A stretch of 64,000 nucleotides of DNA from Paenibacillus sp. FSL H3-0469 (GCF_038051945.1 NZ_CP150302.1:248001-312000), one strand, 5' to 3'. Positions 34,191-42,206 are shown, counted from the first letter of the stretch. Numbers and translations are program-made. The notes: a model not told the origin generated them from the letters alone.

Positions 34191-34994
34191 ATGGCAAGCT
34201 CCGAATTTATCACCCGGATTGCTTCCTTCGCGGTAGCCGATATGCAGCGCAGCCGTATCGCAGCTTCGCTGACGATTGCCCAGGCGGCGCTGGAATCCGG
34301 CTGGGGAACGAGCGGCTTGACGCAGAAGGCTAATAACCTGTTTGGTATCAAGGGCAGCGGGCCGGCAGGCAGCCTGGCGTTTCCGACAACGGAATACAGG
34401 AACGGCCAAGCTGTACAGGTGACTGCCCAGTTCCGTTCCTATCATAACTGGGGAGAATCTATAGCGGATCATTCTGCATTGATTACCGGGGGAGTCTCCT
34501 GGAACCCCAAGCTGTACAGCAAGGCCATTGGAGTGGACGGCAAAACAGCCGCCCGCGAGATTGCTGCTGCAGGCTATGCAACGGACCCGGATTATGCGGC
34601 CAAGCTGACTCAGATTATGGATTCATATAACCTGTATCAATATGACGAGCAGAAGGAGGATGAAGAGATGTCGGCTGAAGATAAACAAAAACTTGCGGCG
34701 CTGGAAACCGAGCTGCGGGAGCTGAAGGAGCTGCTGGCAGGATTGTCTGTCAGCAGAGATACACTGAAGGCCGGCGTTCAAGAGCAAGGCCAATCTATTA
34801 AAGGTGTGGCGGAGCGGCTGGCTGTCATTGAGGGCCGTGCTGTGATGAACGTACCGGCTTGGGCTGAGCCTGCGGTACAGGCAGCGTCAGCTGCCGGTCT
34901 GCTGGATACGCCTTCAGGAGGCAGCTATGATTTTTACCGGATGCTGACCGTTTTGCACCGCGCCGGTCTTCTGGTTACCAGCAAGGGGGTGTAG
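34191..34994 (+). CDS. Glucosaminidase-like endolysin (GH73) with coiled tail
   Basis: 267 residues, no signal peptide. Residues about 1-150 form a GH73 (FlgJ/LytG-like) domain: A-A-L-E-S-G-W-G-T-S contains the probable catalytic Glu, then N-L-F-G-I-K-G and F-R-S-Y. A charged coiled-coil segment (about 160-215) and a small C-terminal segment follow. Lacking a signal, it needs a holin or cell death to reach the wall, and the next gene encodes a holin-like protein. It looks like a domesticated phage-type lysis gene. Confidence 0.85.
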   Translation: MASSEFITRIASFAVADMQRSRIAASLTIAQAALESGWGTSGLTQKANNLFGIKGSGPAGSLAFPTTEYRNGQAVQVTAQFRSYHNWGESIADHSALITGGVSWNPKLYSKAIGVDGKTAAREIAAAGYATDPDYAAKLTQIMDSYNLYQYDEQKEDEEMSAEDKQKLAALETELRELKELLAGLSVSRDTLKAGVQEQGQSIKGVAERLAVIEGRAVMNVPAWAEPAVQAASAAGLLDTPSGGSYDFYRMLTVLHRAGLLVTSKGV

Positions 34995-34999
34995 CCGTT

Positions 35000-35281
35000 A
35001 TGTACAATGATGCACTTAACAATGTACTAGCCTTTGCATCCGTATTGGCGGTATTCGTCATGGCGCTGGTGCAGCTCGTCAAGAACAGTGTGAATCTTCC
35101 ACGCAATGTGGTTCCTGCGGTGGGGCTGGTCATCGGCCTGCTGGTAGGAGCGGCTGCGTACCCTTTTACAGACATGAATCTCATTCTTCGTCTATGGGCC
35201 GGAGGCTTGGCCGGATTATCGGCAACGGGATTGTTTGAACTGGCCTTCAATAAGCGGAGCGGGACGACCAAAGAGGAGTAG
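35000..35281 (+). CDS. Holin-like small membrane protein
   Basis: 93 residues, two or three hydrophobic helices (about 10-28, 35-55 and 62-82) with a charged tail, the layout of small phage holins. It starts 5 bp after the glucosaminidase stop with AGGGGGTG upstream. The pair forms a lysin-holin unit: the lysin breaks peptidoglycan after the holin opens the membrane. No phage structural genes are nearby, so this is probably a bacterial lysis module rather than a prophage. Confidence 0.75.
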   Translation: MYNDALNNVLAFASVLAVFVMALVQLVKNSVNLPRNVVPAVGLVIGLLVGAAAYPFTDMNLILRLWAGGLAGLSATGLFELAFNKRSGTTKEE

Positions 35282-35395
35282 GATAATACCGGCTACTTGA
35301 GAGGAAATAAAATAGGGTGCAAGGAATGGTAATTCCATCCAATCGGTTTGGTAGGAACGCTAATATACTAGTTAAGAAGAAAGGAGGTGCTTGAT

Positions 35396-35818
35396 ATGGG
35401 AACTTATGTTGATGGAAGAACCTCACAGAATGCTAGTACAGCCAACTCTATTGCAATACCGATTACAGTTATTAATACGCCACAGCTCTTCGGTCAAATT
35501 GGTCTGATCACTGCTGGGGTAGGCGCGAATCCGCGTGTAATTCTGAAGGGAACAGTTTCCGTTTCGCTGCCTCTTGCACTGGTTGGCATCACTGTAACCA
35601 TCGTTAGAGGAACACTGGCTACGGACCCTCTTGTGTATTCCGCCACTTCCACTTTCAGCCTTAGTGTTCTGGCTCCGCAGGTTATCACCTTCTCTGCAGA
35701 CGATTTCCTCCCGACGATTACTCCGCAGTTAACCTATACTGCGTTTATCAGCTCGAATCTTTTGGGTACGGTCCGTGTGGGTCCGGAGAGCTTTGACGGC
35801 ATTCTGGTGTCTGATTAA
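35396..35818 (+). CDS. Hypothetical beta-rich protein, possible spore-surface protein
   Basis: 140 residues from ATG 35396 (AAAGGAGGTG). The sequence is mostly alternating Val/Ile/Leu/Thr strands (for example V-S-V-S-L-P-L-A-L-V-G-I) with few charged residues and no signal peptide. This is common in small adhesin or spore-coat-like proteins of Bacillales but not diagnostic. Unknown family. It lies between the lysis pair and the second YjcZ-like gene. Confidence 0.65.
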   Translation: MGTYVDGRTSQNASTANSIAIPITVINTPQLFGQIGLITAGVGANPRVILKGTVSVSLPLALVGITVTIVRGTLATDPLVYSATSTFSLSVLAPQVITFSADDFLPTITPQLTYTAFISSNLLGTVRVGPESFDGILVSD

Positions 35819-35832
35819 TCTCTTGGCTGTGG

Positions 35833-35878
35833 GACATCCTGCTCTGCTCTAACATTCGGGCGGGCAGGATGCCCTTGT
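35833..35878 (+). terminator. Terminator-like hairpin
   Basis: CATCCTGC pairs with GCAGGATG around a loop of about 20 nt, shortly after the stop at 35818. The T run is weak. Confidence 0.55.
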
Positions 35879-35904
35879 ACATACGCCCCAAATTATGTCC
35901 GTTT

Positions 35905-35938
35905 CGCCCAATCTGATCAGGCCATTTGCTCATATGCT
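35905..35938 (+). promoter_or_regulatory. Promoter-like module of the second YjcZ-like gene
   Basis: CGCCCA (35905-35910), a 20-bp gap and CATATGCT (35931-35938), followed 35 bp later by the start of the peptide gene. It mirrors the module at 33866-33898. Confidence 0.45.
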
Positions 35939-35972
35939 GTTCTGTAGTCAACATTATGAAGGAGGTAATCTC

Positions 35973-36107
35973 ATGGGTGCAGATTGCGGATACGGTGGCA
36001 ATGTAGGCGGAGTGAATACTTGTGGAGTAAGTCCTTGGACATCGACAGGCGCGATTCTGGTTCTTTATATCCTGCTCGTTATTATTCTGAGTGCCTGCTT
36101 CTACTAG
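35973..36107 (+). CDS. YjcZ-like sporulation membrane protein
   Basis: 44 residues from ATG 35973, RBS GAAGGAGG. Cys/Gly-rich N-terminus (M-G-A-D-C-G-Y-G-G-N) and C-terminal helix (A-I-L-V-L-Y-I-L-L-V-I-I-L), ending C-F-Y. This is the YjcZ family pattern of Bacillales, found in sporulating cells. A longer upstream frame lacks an RBS. A strong terminator follows, so it is monocistronic. Confidence 0.8.
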   Translation: MGADCGYGGNVGGVNTCGVSPWTSTGAILVLYILLVIILSACFY

Positions 36108-36126
36108 GAGATCCCATCAGTCAGCG

Positions 36127-36158
36127 CAGTCCCGGTAATCCGGGACTGTGCTTTTTTA
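36127..36158 (+). terminator. Strong Rho-independent terminator
   Basis: CAGTCCCGG (36127-36135) pairs with CCGGGACTG (36140-36148), loop TAAT, then TGC and T6. It ends the second YjcZ-like gene. Confidence 0.93.
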
Positions 36159-36284
36159 TAGATGCTGGATGGACAAGACATGCTGCCTGACGGTGAATTT
36201 AAATTCGCCTTGCCCTGACAGGATGTGCGATAATAGAAGTCATTGTCTTCAGGGCAATCAGTGCTGGCATGAAAGAGGTGTACG

Positions 36285-36536
36285 ATGGAAGAGAAGGAAA
36301 AGATATATGCCATCCTTAAGCGGATCGAAGCAGATCAGCCGGTTAATCGGGAGGTAATGGAACTCGAAGCCGAGGCCTTCGCCGATATTATGGAGGAACT
36401 CATCGACAGCCGGATGGTGGAGAATGTTAAGATCTCCAGATCAGGCAGCGGGATGGTGACGGTTAGCACCACTGGAATGAAATTGACCCGGCGTGGCCAT
36501 GATTTTATTTTATTGAAGGAGTCCGGCCGAATTTGA
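36285..36536 (+). CDS. YjcQ-like small protein
   Basis: 83 residues. It starts with I-Y-A-I-L-K-R-I-E as in YjcQ family proteins, which adopt a winged-helix-like fold, and ends with a small strand region (R-R-G-H-D-F-I-L-L). The start ATG has AAAGAGGTG upstream. Function unknown in the family. A terminator follows within 60 bp. Confidence 0.75.
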   Translation: MEEKEKIYAILKRIEADQPVNREVMELEAEAFADIMEELIDSRMVENVKISRSGSGMVTVSTTGMKLTRRGHDFILLKESGRI

Positions 36537-36553
36537 CCGGAAAATAGAGGTCA

Positions 36554-36590
36554 TTACCCGGCACTGAAAGAGGCCGGGTTATTTTTTTAC
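36554..36590 (+). terminator. Rho-independent terminator
   Basis: ACCCGGC (36556-36562) pairs with GCCGGGT (36573-36579), followed by T7 (36582-36588). It ends the YjcQ-like gene. Confidence 0.88.
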
Positions 36591-36623
36591 TATCCACCCC
36601 GCTTGATGAATCAACGCTTAAGA

Positions 36624-37517
36624 TTACTTATTGCTGTATTTCTGCAGAATCCCTTTCTTCTCAAACAACAGATAGACGCGGTCCAGAATGGTTGCCAGTT
36701 CTGCCCGGGTAACAGGGGCGAGCGGTCTGTAGTATCCACGGGAATCGGCTGTAATAATCTTGTGAGAATCCATCGCTGCAATGGCGTACACCGGCAGGAA
36801 GGTGAAATCTCCAACTAGCGAGATAGATCCATTCGGGTATGTATAAAAAATCGCAGGGGAGAGCTCATCCCCAGGTATGTATGTATTCCATCTGTTGCCG
36901 GCCTTCGCTCTTTCTGTATCCATGTATTGATCCATCGCAGTCTCAGTATTAAATTTTTTCAAGGGAATATCCTTGAATTTACTTAACCGCTGGTATAACT
37001 CTTTGTCAGGATCATCGGGATTCGCACCCTTATCGAAATCTTCAGCGAATAATTGGTAGAGCATAGACGTTAGCTTGAGTCGTGTCAGCCGGGCATCAGG
37101 CTGGAAGATATATTTGCCTGTTGAAGGGTTTTGGGAAATCCCGCCGCCGCTGACCGCAGAGGAATTGTATAGCTCGGATATTTCCTTGTAGGCCCAATGA
37201 TTCTTGGGGACATCCTGGTAGCCGGTCACTTTCGGTTCATGGAACTGGGGCGCTACATTGGGGCGGTACTTATCGAACAGCCGGTGCAGCATGACGGTGA
37301 ACTCGGCTTTGGTAACCGTTGCCTCAGGTTTGAAGGTACCGTCGGAATACCCTTTTAGCACATCGTTATCCGTCATGAAAAGAATGGATTCCATCGCCCA
37401 GGCATATTTCTGCTCGTTGACATCGGAGTACAGGCTTTGCGCACTTGCGGAAGAAGTTGAGGCAGAGCCGAGCAGCAGCATGCTGATGACGGGGACAAGG
37501 ATCGTTTTTTTGAACAT
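36624..37517 (-). CDS. S-layer homology domain protein
   Basis: 297 residues with a Sec signal peptide (about 1-27). Three SLH-type repeats follow: about 30-85 with K-G-Y-S-D-G-T-F-K-P, about 100-175, more divergent (F-Q-P-D-A-R-L-T), and the C-terminal region (about 235-290) with Y-Y-R-P-L-A-P-V-T-R-A-E. SLH repeats bind pyruvylated wall polysaccharide. There is no additional catalytic domain, so it may be a short anchor or a small surface-layer component. GGAGGT precedes the ATG. Confidence 0.88.
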   Translation of the reverse strand: MFKKTILVPVISMLLLGSASTSSASAQSLYSDVNEQKYAWAMESILFMTDNDVLKGYSDGTFKPEATVTKAEFTVMLHRLFDKYRPNVAPQFHEPKVTGYQDVPKNHWAYKEISELYNSSAVSGGGISQNPSTGKYIFQPDARLTRLKLTSMLYQLFAEDFDKGANPDDPDKELYQRLSKFKDIPLKKFNTETAMDQYMDTERAKAGNRWNTYIPGDELSPAIFYTYPNGSISLVGDFTFLPVYAIAAMDSHKIITADSRGYYRPLAPVTRAELATILDRVYLLFEKKGILQKYSNK

Positions 37518-37552
37518 GGGACCTCCTGAACAATTGAATTCTTATGATGAAT

Positions 37553-37572
37553 GCGGGAGCTTCTGCTCCCTT
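37553..37572 (-). terminator. Small hairpin between lipoprotein and SLH genes
   Basis: GGGAGC-TTCT-GCTCCC, a 6-bp stem, in the gap between two minus-strand genes. No strong T run, so its role is doubtful. Confidence 0.4.
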
Positions 37573-37650
37573 ACCCTAATGAAAGGTATCACCATCATTC
37601 CTGAATTGTCAATCAATACGGGAGGTCCCATGCCGGTAACATAAGAATTT

Positions 37651-38226
37651 TTACTTGGTTGTAATCTCCGACAACGCCTTGTCCATCTGCGTTTCATTCG
37701 ATTGCACGGCTTCGCTCTCCACAGCATCAATTCCGCGGAAGACATTCTTAGTGTTCTGATAAAAGTCAAAGGCAAACTTCTTAATAGCCTCACCATCAGA
37801 GTGATTGCGCTCAACAACGGTAGCCTTGAACAGGTTCGTCAGCATGTATCCGGCATCCTCGCTATGCGCGAGGTAATTCCCGGCGGTGTACTCCTCCACG
37901 ATCTGGGATTCAAAATCTTTAAGCTCCACAGCCGACGGAGTATACGATTTTGCCAAAACTTCTGCGGCGTCTGCTTTTTGCGTGGCCTCCGTATCCGTAG
38001 CCGCGATTTGCTGGATCGCAGATTCCCAGTTCACTGCCCCCTTCCCGGTGGACGGTTCAGAGACAGGCGCAGGGGTTGATTGGGCTGCTGTCGGCTTCGC
38101 TGCCACGGTAGGAGTTGGGGCGGCCTGATTAGCCGGAGTGTTGCAGCCTGCGGTCAGTCCGATGGCACCGCCGAATACGATCGCTAGGGCAAGGGACGAC
38201 ATCTTTTTATACAAGGGCTTCTTCAT
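37651..38226 (-). CDS. Lipoprotein of unknown function
   Basis: 191 residues with lipobox L-T-A-G-C (Cys28), then a Pro/Ala/Thr linker (about 30-60) and a helical globular domain. Exported and membrane-anchored. CAGGAGGAAC precedes the ATG. I do not recognise the domain. It lies upstream of the SLH gene on the same strand, 133 bp apart, with a small hairpin between, so co-transcription is possible. Confidence 0.75.
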   Translation of the reverse strand: MKKPLYKKMSSLALAIVFGGAIGLTAGCNTPANQAAPTPTVAAKPTAAQSTPAPVSEPSTGKGAVNWESAIQQIAATDTEATQKADAAEVLAKSYTPSAVELKDFESQIVEEYTAGNYLAHSEDAGYMLTNLFKATVVERNHSDGEAIKKFAFDFYQNTKNVFRGIDAVESEAVQSNETQMDKALSEITTK

Positions 38227-38406
38227 AGCGGTTCCTCCTGAATCTATCTGATATCCATATACTATATATGTAACCTTGTCCGGACGGATTGAATTTATTC
38301 GCTAACGTGGCTGATAGATATGAATATTTTGTGAGTCTATAGAACTAAGTCATTTGGCCTGATATAATTGGTAAAAAATAGAATGGCAAAGAGGTGCTAC
38401 TGTAAA

Positions 38407-38832
38407 ATGAAGCGGAAACTGGCAACGCTCTTTTTGGTGATGATATTAGCGCTATCCTTAAGTGTGCAGCCAATATCGGCAGCAGGCAAGACTCAGAAGG
38501 TTAAGGTCACGTTTATTAGTGCAGACCTGGTTGAGAATAATCATGTAGGCAATGAGTGGTGGTGGGGCGGATTCGTCAATGGAGAGGAGCTTGAGGAAGG
38601 CGATTCAGTCACGCTGGATGTCAGTTCTACAGGAAGCATCAAGCTTCGGGCTGAAGCGCAGGAACAAGATAAAATTCCCGATGAAGGTTCGGCTAACGCC
38701 TCAATTAAGGTTTCCGCCCTGAAGGATACCCAAAACAAATCGCTGACAGTGAAGGTAGTCGAAAACCGCGGGCGGTATTCTGGAAATTCTGCTTCCTGGA
38801 AGTTTGTGTTCAAGATCGATAAGGTCAAATGA
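38407..38832 (+). CDS. Small secreted protein of unknown function
   Basis: 141 residues from the ATG at 38407, with GAGGTG upstream; the open frame extends further 5' without an RBS. A typical signal peptide (about 1-26, ending I-S-A-A) precedes a beta-rich mature domain with a Trp-rich stretch (N-E-W-W-W-G-G-F). No lipobox or anchor. No family recognised. Confidence 0.7.
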   Translation: MKRKLATLFLVMILALSLSVQPISAAGKTQKVKVTFISADLVENNHVGNEWWWGGFVNGEELEEGDSVTLDVSSTGSIKLRAEAQEQDKIPDEGSANASIKVSALKDTQNKSLTVKVVENRGRYSGNSASWKFVFKIDKVK

Positions 38833-38906
38833 CAAGCAGAAATGAAGTAGAATAATACATTTGGTTCTGGTACAATCTAAATATTAAGTTTGAAGGAGCG
38901 GAGCAC

Positions 38907-39245
38907 ATGGATGATGATCTGGTACATTTATTACGGTCCGTTATTCGGGAAGAATTAGTTCCTGTTAAGGCGGAATTAGGAACCGTCAACGAGCGTTTGG
39001 ATCGAATAGAGACAGAGCAGCAGAACATGAAACAAGATCAGCAAACAATGATGCAAGAGCAGCAAACAATGAAGCAAGATCAGCAAACAATGAGGCAAGA
39101 TCAGGAACAGATTAAACGTGCTGTGCTGGAAACAAACGAGCGGCTCATCAATGTGGAGTCTCTTCTGGAGAATCAGCACAGAATAATCGAACTTCTCTCA
39201 GCGCGCTCCATTGAGCAGGAAGCCAAGCTGAAGCGGATTATATAA
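38907..39245 (+). CDS. Coiled-coil protein with exact 7-residue repeats
   Basis: 112 residues, soluble and almost entirely helical. Residues about 35-75 consist of near-identical heptads (Q-Q-T-M-K-Q-D and variants) encoded by near-identical 21-bp DNA repeats, predicted to form a long coiled coil. N-terminal helix D-L-V-H-L-L-R and C-terminal helix end in K-R-I-I. GAAGGAG precedes the ATG; a strong terminator follows 14 bp after the stop. Similar proteins are annotated only as hypothetical, and copy number of the repeat may vary between strains. Confidence 0.75.
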   Translation: MDDDLVHLLRSVIREELVPVKAELGTVNERLDRIETEQQNMKQDQQTMMQEQQTMKQDQQTMRQDQEQIKRAVLETNERLINVESLLENQHRIIELLSARSIEQEAKLKRII

Positions 39246-39258
39246 GTATATACACAGC

Positions 39259-39296
39259 AAGCCCCCGTATCTTGATTTCAAGGCGGGGGCTTTTTT
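39259..39296 (+). terminator. Strong Rho-independent terminator
   Basis: GCCCCCG (39261-39267) pairs with CGGGGGC (39284-39290) followed by T6. It ends the coiled-coil gene. Confidence 0.93.
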
Positions 39297-39351
39297 GAAA
39301 TATAAGAATTTATATGTTGCACATGCTAAATTATCCTTCTATTTTTCGCTG

Positions 39352-39398
39352 AAACGGTACCGTCCTTAAAAGGACAGCAAAGCCGTTTCCACTTGCGT
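39352..39398 (+). other. Candidate structured RNA element before a terminator
   Basis: GAAACGG and CCGTTTC form an outer stem, with internal GTCCTT/AAGGAC as an inner stem and an AGCAAAG bulge, immediately followed by an A-rich stretch and a terminator. The motif AGCAAAGCC loosely recalls GEMM riboswitches but the conserved ACGCAAAGC is not met, so no class is assigned. Confidence 0.35.
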
Positions 39399-39410
39399 AA
39401 AACAAAAATC

Positions 39411-39436
39411 GAGGCTCCCTTTCGGGAGCCTCTTTC
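39411..39436 (+). terminator. Terminator, possible expression platform
   Basis: GAGGCTCCC (39411-39419) pairs with GGGAGCCTC with CTTTC in the loop region, followed by TTTC. It comes just after the structured element and before rsmD. Confidence 0.75.
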
Positions 39437-39708
39437 ATGGGAGAGGAGAAACCGGACGAAGAGCTTATGGGGAAACGTAAGCCTGCTCCGCGGTTGTCTA
39501 CGACATTTTGTGATGTCGATAGTTACAGGATGACCCGGTTACGGGAGTTTTATACATTTGCTTGCGAATATTCTTCTGCTCCTCATTGTGACAAAGTCGG
39601 ACAATCTTTTTATTTCATGGAATAATTGTGGTACTATAGGCTTGGACTTATGCCCTGTAATGGCATAGTAATGTAGAGACATAAAGCTAAAAAGCAGGTG
39701 GATGATCG

Positions 39709-40317
39709 GTGAGAGTCATATCGGGAAGTGCAAAAGGCAGGCCGCTTAAAAGTGTTCCAGGCAATGGCACACGGCCTACTACCGATAAAGTGAAGGAAGC
39801 GTTATTCAGTATGATCGGGCCTTATTTTGAAGGGGGAACAGTGCTTGATTTGTATGCCGGTACCGGAGGCCTGGGGATCGAAGCCCTGAGCAGAGGGATG
39901 GAAGCTGCAGTATTTGTGGACATGGAGCAGAAGGCGATTGACACGGTGCGCGCAAATCTGAAGGCGGCCCGGCTGGAGGTGCAGGCTGAGGTCTACCGCA
40001 ATGATGCGGGAAGAGCCCTTGCGGCACTTCAGAAGCGTGGGAGAGCCTTTGATCTTGTTTTTCTGGACCCGCCTTACCGTATGAAGCATGGAGACGAGCT
40101 GATGGTTACACTGGCGGACAAGCTGCTGCTGAACCCTGATGCAGTGATTGTGCTGGAGCATGAGTCGGGATATGCCTATCCGGAGGATATACCCGGGTTC
40201 GTGAGAACGAAGCAATCCGTCTATGGAGAGATTACGATCTCTATCTACCGGTATGAAGCTGCTGTTCCAGAGGCTGCCGTACGCGGCAAGGAGGTTAATG
40301 ATGAGTCTGCAAATTAG
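39709..40317 (+). CDS. rsmD: 16S rRNA (guanine966-N2)-methyltransferase
   Basis: 202 residues, GTG start. Class I methyltransferase with motif I L-D-L-Y-A-G-T-G-G-L-G and the catalytic D-P-P-Y motif near residue 120. It methylates G966 of 16S rRNA in the small subunit. It opens the core block and overlaps the coaD start by 17-20 bp, a linkage common in Bacillales. The C-terminus is slightly extended relative to E. coli RsmD. Confidence 0.95.
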   Translation: MRVISGSAKGRPLKSVPGNGTRPTTDKVKEALFSMIGPYFEGGTVLDLYAGTGGLGIEALSRGMEAAVFVDMEQKAIDTVRANLKAARLEVQAEVYRNDAGRALAALQKRGRAFDLVFLDPPYRMKHGDELMVTLADKLLLNPDAVIVLEHESGYAYPEDIPGFVRTKQSVYGEITISIYRYEAAVPEAAVRGKEVNDESAN

Positions 40318-40819
40318 AAAAGAACGTGTCGCCATCTATCCGGGAACCTTCGATCCGGTTACGCTGGGACATATGGATATTATTCACCGGGCCGCCAAAC
40401 AGTTCGACAGGCTGATTGTGACGGTGCTGAACAACCTCAGCAAGAATCCGTTGTTCACGGTCGAGGAACGCACAGAGCTTCTGCGCCAGGCGACAGCCGA
40501 TATACCGAATGTTGAAGTGGACAGCTTCCGTGATCTCCTGGTTAACTATGTGAGGCAAAAGGATGCGCAGGTTATTGTCCGGGGAATCCGGACCGTTACC
40601 GATTTTGAATATGAGCTGCAGAATGCTTCCATTAATCATAACCTTGACCCTGAAGCGGAAACTATATTTATGATGACCAATCCGAGATACTCCTATCTTA
40701 GCTCCAGTGTGGTCAAGGAGATTGCCCACTTCGGCGGGAAGGTCTCGGATTTTGTAACGCCTGAGGTGGAGCAGGCCATGAAGCTGAAGTTCAGCCGGAT
40801 GGACGGCGGTTTGAAGTAA
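40301..40819 (+). CDS. coaD: Phosphopantetheine adenylyltransferase
   Basis: 172 residues from ATG 40301; the preceding ATG at 40298 is also possible. GGAGG precedes the start. It carries the nucleotidyltransferase motif T-F-D-P-V-T-L-G-H and Y-L-S-S-S-V-V-K-E near the C-terminus, defining CoaD, which makes dephospho-CoA from 4'-phosphopantetheine. It feeds CoA to the fatty acid operon downstream. It overlaps the convergent ylbJ gene by 29 bp at its 3' end. Confidence 0.95.
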   Translation: MSLQIRKERVAIYPGTFDPVTLGHMDIIHRAAKQFDRLIVTVLNNLSKNPLFTVEERTELLRQATADIPNVEVDSFRDLLVNYVRQKDAQVIVRGIRTVTDFEYELQNASINHNLDPEAETIFMMTNPRYSYLSSSVVKEIAHFGGKVSDFVTPEVEQAMKLKFSRMDGGLK

Positions 40820-42047
40820 ACAGCTTCACGGCAGCAGACAGCGACAGCAGCAGCGTAACAACCAGGGTCTGAAGTATCAGGATCTGCGGGGTCAGAGTCC
40901 ATATGTTCAGCGAAAGGGCCGCTTGCGGCAGAGCAGCTGGGGGAGAACCGGCAAGAACCGGCAGCACCGCAGACTGAATATGGAGCAGCGGAGTCCACAG
41001 CAGGATTGTGAACGCAAAGGCAAATAGTCCATGCAGCAGCCTGACTGCGGTGAACGGGAGGAAGCGGACATTCGCTGCCTTCAGCAAAGCCAGTGCCTGG
41101 AGCTGGGCGCAGATGCCGCTCCAGGCCAGTCCGGCGGACAGCAGTGCCGGGCCAAGAAGACCGCCTATGACGGAGCCTTCGGGACCTGCTGTGGCTGAAG
41201 TCATTGCCCGGGCTCCGAGATGAATCTCAAGCATGCTTGCTGCAACCATAGCTGGCAGCTGAGGGAACAACCGGTTAACAATACTTATGACAACCGCGAA
41301 CATGATCATATAGCCGCCTACAATCATTAGGCTCTGTACAGCGGAGGATACGGATTCACCAAGCACCTTACCGAAGCCCCGTCCGTCCCTTGAACGTGCA
41401 TCCGCGGCTGCCTGATGGATACGCCCGGGTAAGGATGCTTTTTTGGCGCTGGAGCGGCTTCCGGTATGGCTGGGATCACTTTCTTGCGAAATAGGTGAGG
41501 TTATCTTACGGGAGTCATTGAAGCAGGCGGATAGAATACCTGCGGCTACCCCAGACAGCCAGTGAATGGCAAGCAGGGCATATCCGGCGGCTGGACTGTG
41601 AAGGAAGGCTGTTCCTACTACAATAAGCAGGGTGACTGGACTGGCATAATGTACGATAGCCGCCAGTCTTCCGGCTTCCATGTCCGTAATGTCCCCTTGC
41701 TTGTGCAACTGCATCACTCCGCCGGCTCCTGCAGGGAAGCCGGCGGTTAGGCCAAGTACCAGCGTCCAGCCGCCCGCCCCGGGAAGCCGGAAGCACCGCT
41801 TCATCAGCGGTTCAAGCAGAACGCCGATACCATGCACGAAGCCGGATGCGCTGAGCATCTCTGAGAGGATCAGGAAAGGCAGCAGCGCAGGAAAAACCAG
41901 GGTCCACCAGAGCTTAAGGCCCGTAAGTGAAGCCTTGAGCGAGGCTTCAGGTGCTATAATAATCGCTACAGCGAGCAGAATGGCTGCAACCCCGGGTATA
42001 AATGGAGCTGAACCCGACAGGAAGCGTTTGGATCTAAAGTTTATCAT
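40791..42047 (-). CDS. ylbJ: Sporulation integral membrane protein YlbJ
   Basis: 418 residues from the ATG at 42047 (GAGGGG upstream). Eight or more hydrophobic helices with glycine-rich motifs (P-A-L-L-P-F-L-I-L and G-F-P-A-G-A) typical of YlbJ/SpoVV. In B. subtilis this mother-cell protein is needed for spore cortex formation, where it carries dipicolinic acid (family knowledge). The neighbours coaD and sepM match the usual order. Convergent overlap with coaD of 29 bp. Confidence 0.93.
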   Translation of the reverse strand: MINFRSKRFLSGSAPFIPGVAAILLAVAIIIAPEASLKASLTGLKLWWTLVFPALLPFLILSEMLSASGFVHGIGVLLEPLMKRCFRLPGAGGWTLVLGLTAGFPAGAGGVMQLHKQGDITDMEAGRLAAIVHYASPVTLLIVVGTAFLHSPAAGYALLAIHWLSGVAAGILSACFNDSRKITSPISQESDPSHTGSRSSAKKASLPGRIHQAAADARSRDGRGFGKVLGESVSSAVQSLMIVGGYMIMFAVVISIVNRLFPQLPAMVAASMLEIHLGARAMTSATAGPEGSVIGGLLGPALLSAGLAWSGICAQLQALALLKAANVRFLPFTAVRLLHGLFAFAFTILLWTPLLHIQSAVLPVLAGSPPAALPQAALSLNIWTLTPQILILQTLVVTLLLSLSAAVKLFTSNRRPSG

Positions 42048-42096
42048 TAGAGTTATCCCCTCTTCATAGCTTAGGACATGGGCAGATCTTGTTACC

Positions 42097-42126
42097 AATT
42101 TATGCAGGGGAGACAACCATCATGCC
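42097..42126 (-). promoter_or_regulatory. Candidate sigma-E promoter of ylbJ
   Basis: On the minus strand CATAAATT (complement of 42097-42104) resembles a sigma-E -10, with ATCATGG some 13-15 bp upstream. ylbJ is sigma-E-dependent in B. subtilis, which supports the reading, but the -35 is only fair. Confidence 0.35.
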
Positions 42127-42206
42127 ACAGCCGGAGTGAAGCTCCAGGCTGAGGTACGACATTCTAAGTGCCGGGGCATCATCCGCAGGAAAGAAGGGGA
42201 AGAGAC

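Larger units (their letters stand above)
39297..39708. other. Intergenic region with an internal structured element
   Basis: About 410 bp between the coiled-coil and rsmD genes. It holds a two-part hairpin (about 39352-39398) and a terminator at 39411-39434. A 62-codon frame at 39437-39625 starts inside the terminator region without an RBS and is not called. Confidence 0.5.

Noticed and set aside
34191..35281. Prophage remnant
   Set aside because: Only a lysin-holin pair is present; no capsid, tail, integrase or attachment site can be seen.
39352..39398. c-di-GMP-I (GEMM) riboswitch
   Set aside because: The conserved ACGCAAAGC is AGCAAAGC here and the GGCAAACC segment is missing; kept only as an unnamed structured element.
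39437..39625. 62-codon plus-strand frame before rsmD
   Set aside because: Starts directly at the foot of a terminator without a ribosome binding site; no homology recognised.
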